Shown: one piece after another, positions 62,915-64,000 of the stretch | Numbering within the stretch: position 1 is the stretch's first letter | Layout: each line of letters begins with the position of its first letter | From: Ancylomarina subtilis | GTDB taxonomy: Bacteria > Bacteroidota > Bacteroidia > Bacteroidales > Marinifilaceae | Length of the DNA stretch: 64,000 bases | Direction: 5' to 3' | Assembly (NCBI RefSeq): GCF_004217115.1 | Contig: NZ_SHKN01000001.1 | Span: forward strand, 1,801,781-1,865,780 | The notes under the pieces: generated by a model | What the model was told of the DNA's origin: nothing | Seen by the model: the letters and a program-made list of their open reading frames with translations, nothing else | Database searches by the model: none | Position numbers and translations under genes: made by a program

Positions 62915-64000
62915 ATGAACAAATTCCTTTCAATTCTGACACTCATTGTCTTCTTTAACTTAAGTGTTAAAGCTGAGAAAAAAACAGACAAAAAAACAAT
63001 TATCTTGAGAGATTGGTTACAGACTGAAGCTATTTCAATTAATCTTCCGGCTTTTAATAACAGTCCGAATATCAATGGGCAGCTCTTCCATTTAAAGGAG
63101 TTACTTCAGGAAAATTATCTTAATAAAGAGAAATTAAGACCATCGGCCAATGAGATTTTAACCTGGAACAATACAAATTTGAAATGGAACAAAGCCAAAC
63201 TCTCAAAGAAAGGCTATTTGAATGCTGATGGTACAGCTAATAGTCTGTCCTATTTTGTATCCTACATTAGTGTAGAACAATGGGCAAAAGCCAAGTTAAT
63301 TATCAATGCATTTCCAATGCTTGAGTTGTATTTGGACGGAAAAAAAATTGCCTCACACTACAATCAGGAAAGTGAAAAAGCGAAAGAAATTTCTTCCAAT
63401 ATCACATTAGAACCGGGTAAGCATTACATCCTAATTAAAGTCTTATCTGAAAACAAAAAAAACAGTTTCAATTTAAAACTGCAGGCAGAAAAAGCATGGT
63501 CAGTTAAAGACTTTACTTTTTCAACAAATCCGGAACACTTCATCACAATTAACAACGTGCTTGACGGGACTAAAGTATCTTCAAGCCAACTTTCGGCAAA
63601 TGGACAGCTTGCCCTAATTTCTTATTCAAGAACCCTCCCTCCATCAGACAAAACTGAACATTGGAAAGAGATCATAGACATCAGGAATCACCATATTTTT
63701 CACTCATTCCGAGGAACAAATCTGGCTGGCATCAAATGGCTACCTAAGGGAAATCAAATTTCTTACACAAAGAATTATAACGACAAAACGTCCATTTTCA
63801 TATATGATCTGGATAAGGGAACCGAAAAAGAGCTCACAAACAATATTGAAGATTTTGAGGATTACTCCTGGACACCTGATGCAAAAAACATCATCTACTC
63901 CCAAGCAAAAGATCACTCTAAAGAATGGAAGATCAGAAAAATTCAGGGTATGGAAGATCGTTTACCCGGATTTAGATATCGTAGTTTTCTGTTTAAACTA
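62915..64000 (+). CDS. S9-family peptidase, N-terminal part (runs off the window)
   Basis: An open frame of 362 codons from an ATG at 62915 to the window edge, with no stop. It starts with a signal peptide (MNKFLSILTLIVFFNLSVKA), then the mature N-terminal domain and beta-propeller blades (SANGQLALISYSRTLPP, WLPKGNQISYTKNYN, WTPDAKNIIYSQAKD). The motif QGMEDRLPGFRYRSFL resembles the GMEDRLPGWRNRSYL segment of large Bacteroidota S9 peptidases, where the catalytic alpha/beta hydrolase comes after the propeller. The catalytic residues lie beyond the window. A Trp-rich, Asn-rich composition with no frameshift. Confidence 0.8.
   Translation, partial: MNKFLSILTLIVFFNLSVKAEKKTDKKTIILRDWLQTEAISINLPAFNNSPNINGQLFHLKELLQENYLNKEKLRPSANEILTWNNTNLKWNKAKLSKKGYLNADGTANSLSYFVSYISVEQWAKAKLIINAFPMLELYLDGKKIASHYNQESEKAKEISSNITLEPGKHYILIKVLSENKKNSFNLKLQAEKAWSVKDFTFSTNPEHFITINNVLDGTKVSSSQLSANGQLALISYSRTLPPSDKTEHWKEIIDIRNHHIFHSFRGTNLAGIKWLPKGNQISYTKNYNDKTSIFIYDLDKGTEKELTNNIEDFEDYSWTPDAKNIIYSQAKDHSKEWKIRKIQGMEDRLPGFRYRSFLFKL

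Overview
The window is an AT-rich, gene-dense stretch of ordinary chromosome from a member of the phylum Bacteroidota, most likely a marine, anaerobic or facultatively anaerobic member of the Marinilabiliales/Bacteroidales group. The assignment rests on several features. There is a short primary sigma factor without region 1.1 and a Rho with a long charged insertion. Many promoter boxes fit the TAnnTTTG (-7) consensus, and most starts lack a Shine-Dalgarno sequence. Type IX secretion parts are present (PorP/SprF, type B C-terminal domain, OmpA/PD40 protein), as are Bacteroidota-style AMP nucleosidase, HsdR_N and HolA neighbours. Pyruvate:ferredoxin oxidoreductase and pyruvate phosphate dikinase point to fermentative or anaerobic central carbon metabolism. 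Genus is not decidable from the sequence alone.

Layout. 1-4.4 kb: end of a saccharopine/alanine dehydrogenase-like gene, rpe, the primary sigma factor and rho. 4.7-14.3 kb: a DUF4143-type AAA ATPase, then nifJ (PFOR), a small lipoprotein, a dihydroorotate-dehydrogenase-like flavoprotein and ppdK, i.e. pyruvate/acetyl-CoA/PEP interconversion. 14.5-19.5 kb: a NarL-type two-component pair followed by a TorF-like porin, an ammonium transporter and a 34-residue lysine-rich microprotein. 19.6-22.6 kb: YhcH-family protein, HsdR_N-domain protein, amn and holA. 22.7-26.6 kb: a compact T9SS type-B module. 26.7-32.4 kb: rhomboid protease, GmhB-like phosphatase, class IV aminotransferase, YqgE, Psd and an NhaC-family antiporter, followed by a 41-bp tandem repeat array. 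32.9-41.3 kb: pruA, DUF1289, bioB and an orphan ORF, then a small cobamide-related group (cobQ, a P-loop kinase-like gene, cbiZ), dus and a TetR-like regulator. 41.6-43.0 kb: a TlpA-like thioredoxin, four tandem tRNA-Pro(UGG) genes and tRNA-Ser(GCU). 43.1-50.7 kb: floA-nfeD-clpS-SPOR operon, an S9 peptidase lipoprotein, recA and bcp. 51.0-62.7 kb: gcvP, rpsO, pnp, an ABC-F protein, rlmD and a multi-PAS histidine kinase. The last kilobase is the start of a second S9-type peptidase that runs off the edge.

I see no phage, insertion sequence, CRISPR array, toxin-antitoxin pair or clear genomic island. Most of the window is core genome. The parts that merit a second look are small: the 41-bp array, two strong inverted repeats placed directly before start codons, a terminator-like hairpin inside the end of a reading frame, the lysine-rich microprotein, the non-canonical Walker B in the AAA ATPase, the orphan ORF before bioB, the PFOR/DHOD-like/PPDK neighbourhood and the minimal T9SS module. 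Functional assignments rest on motif recognition by eye; no database search was run.
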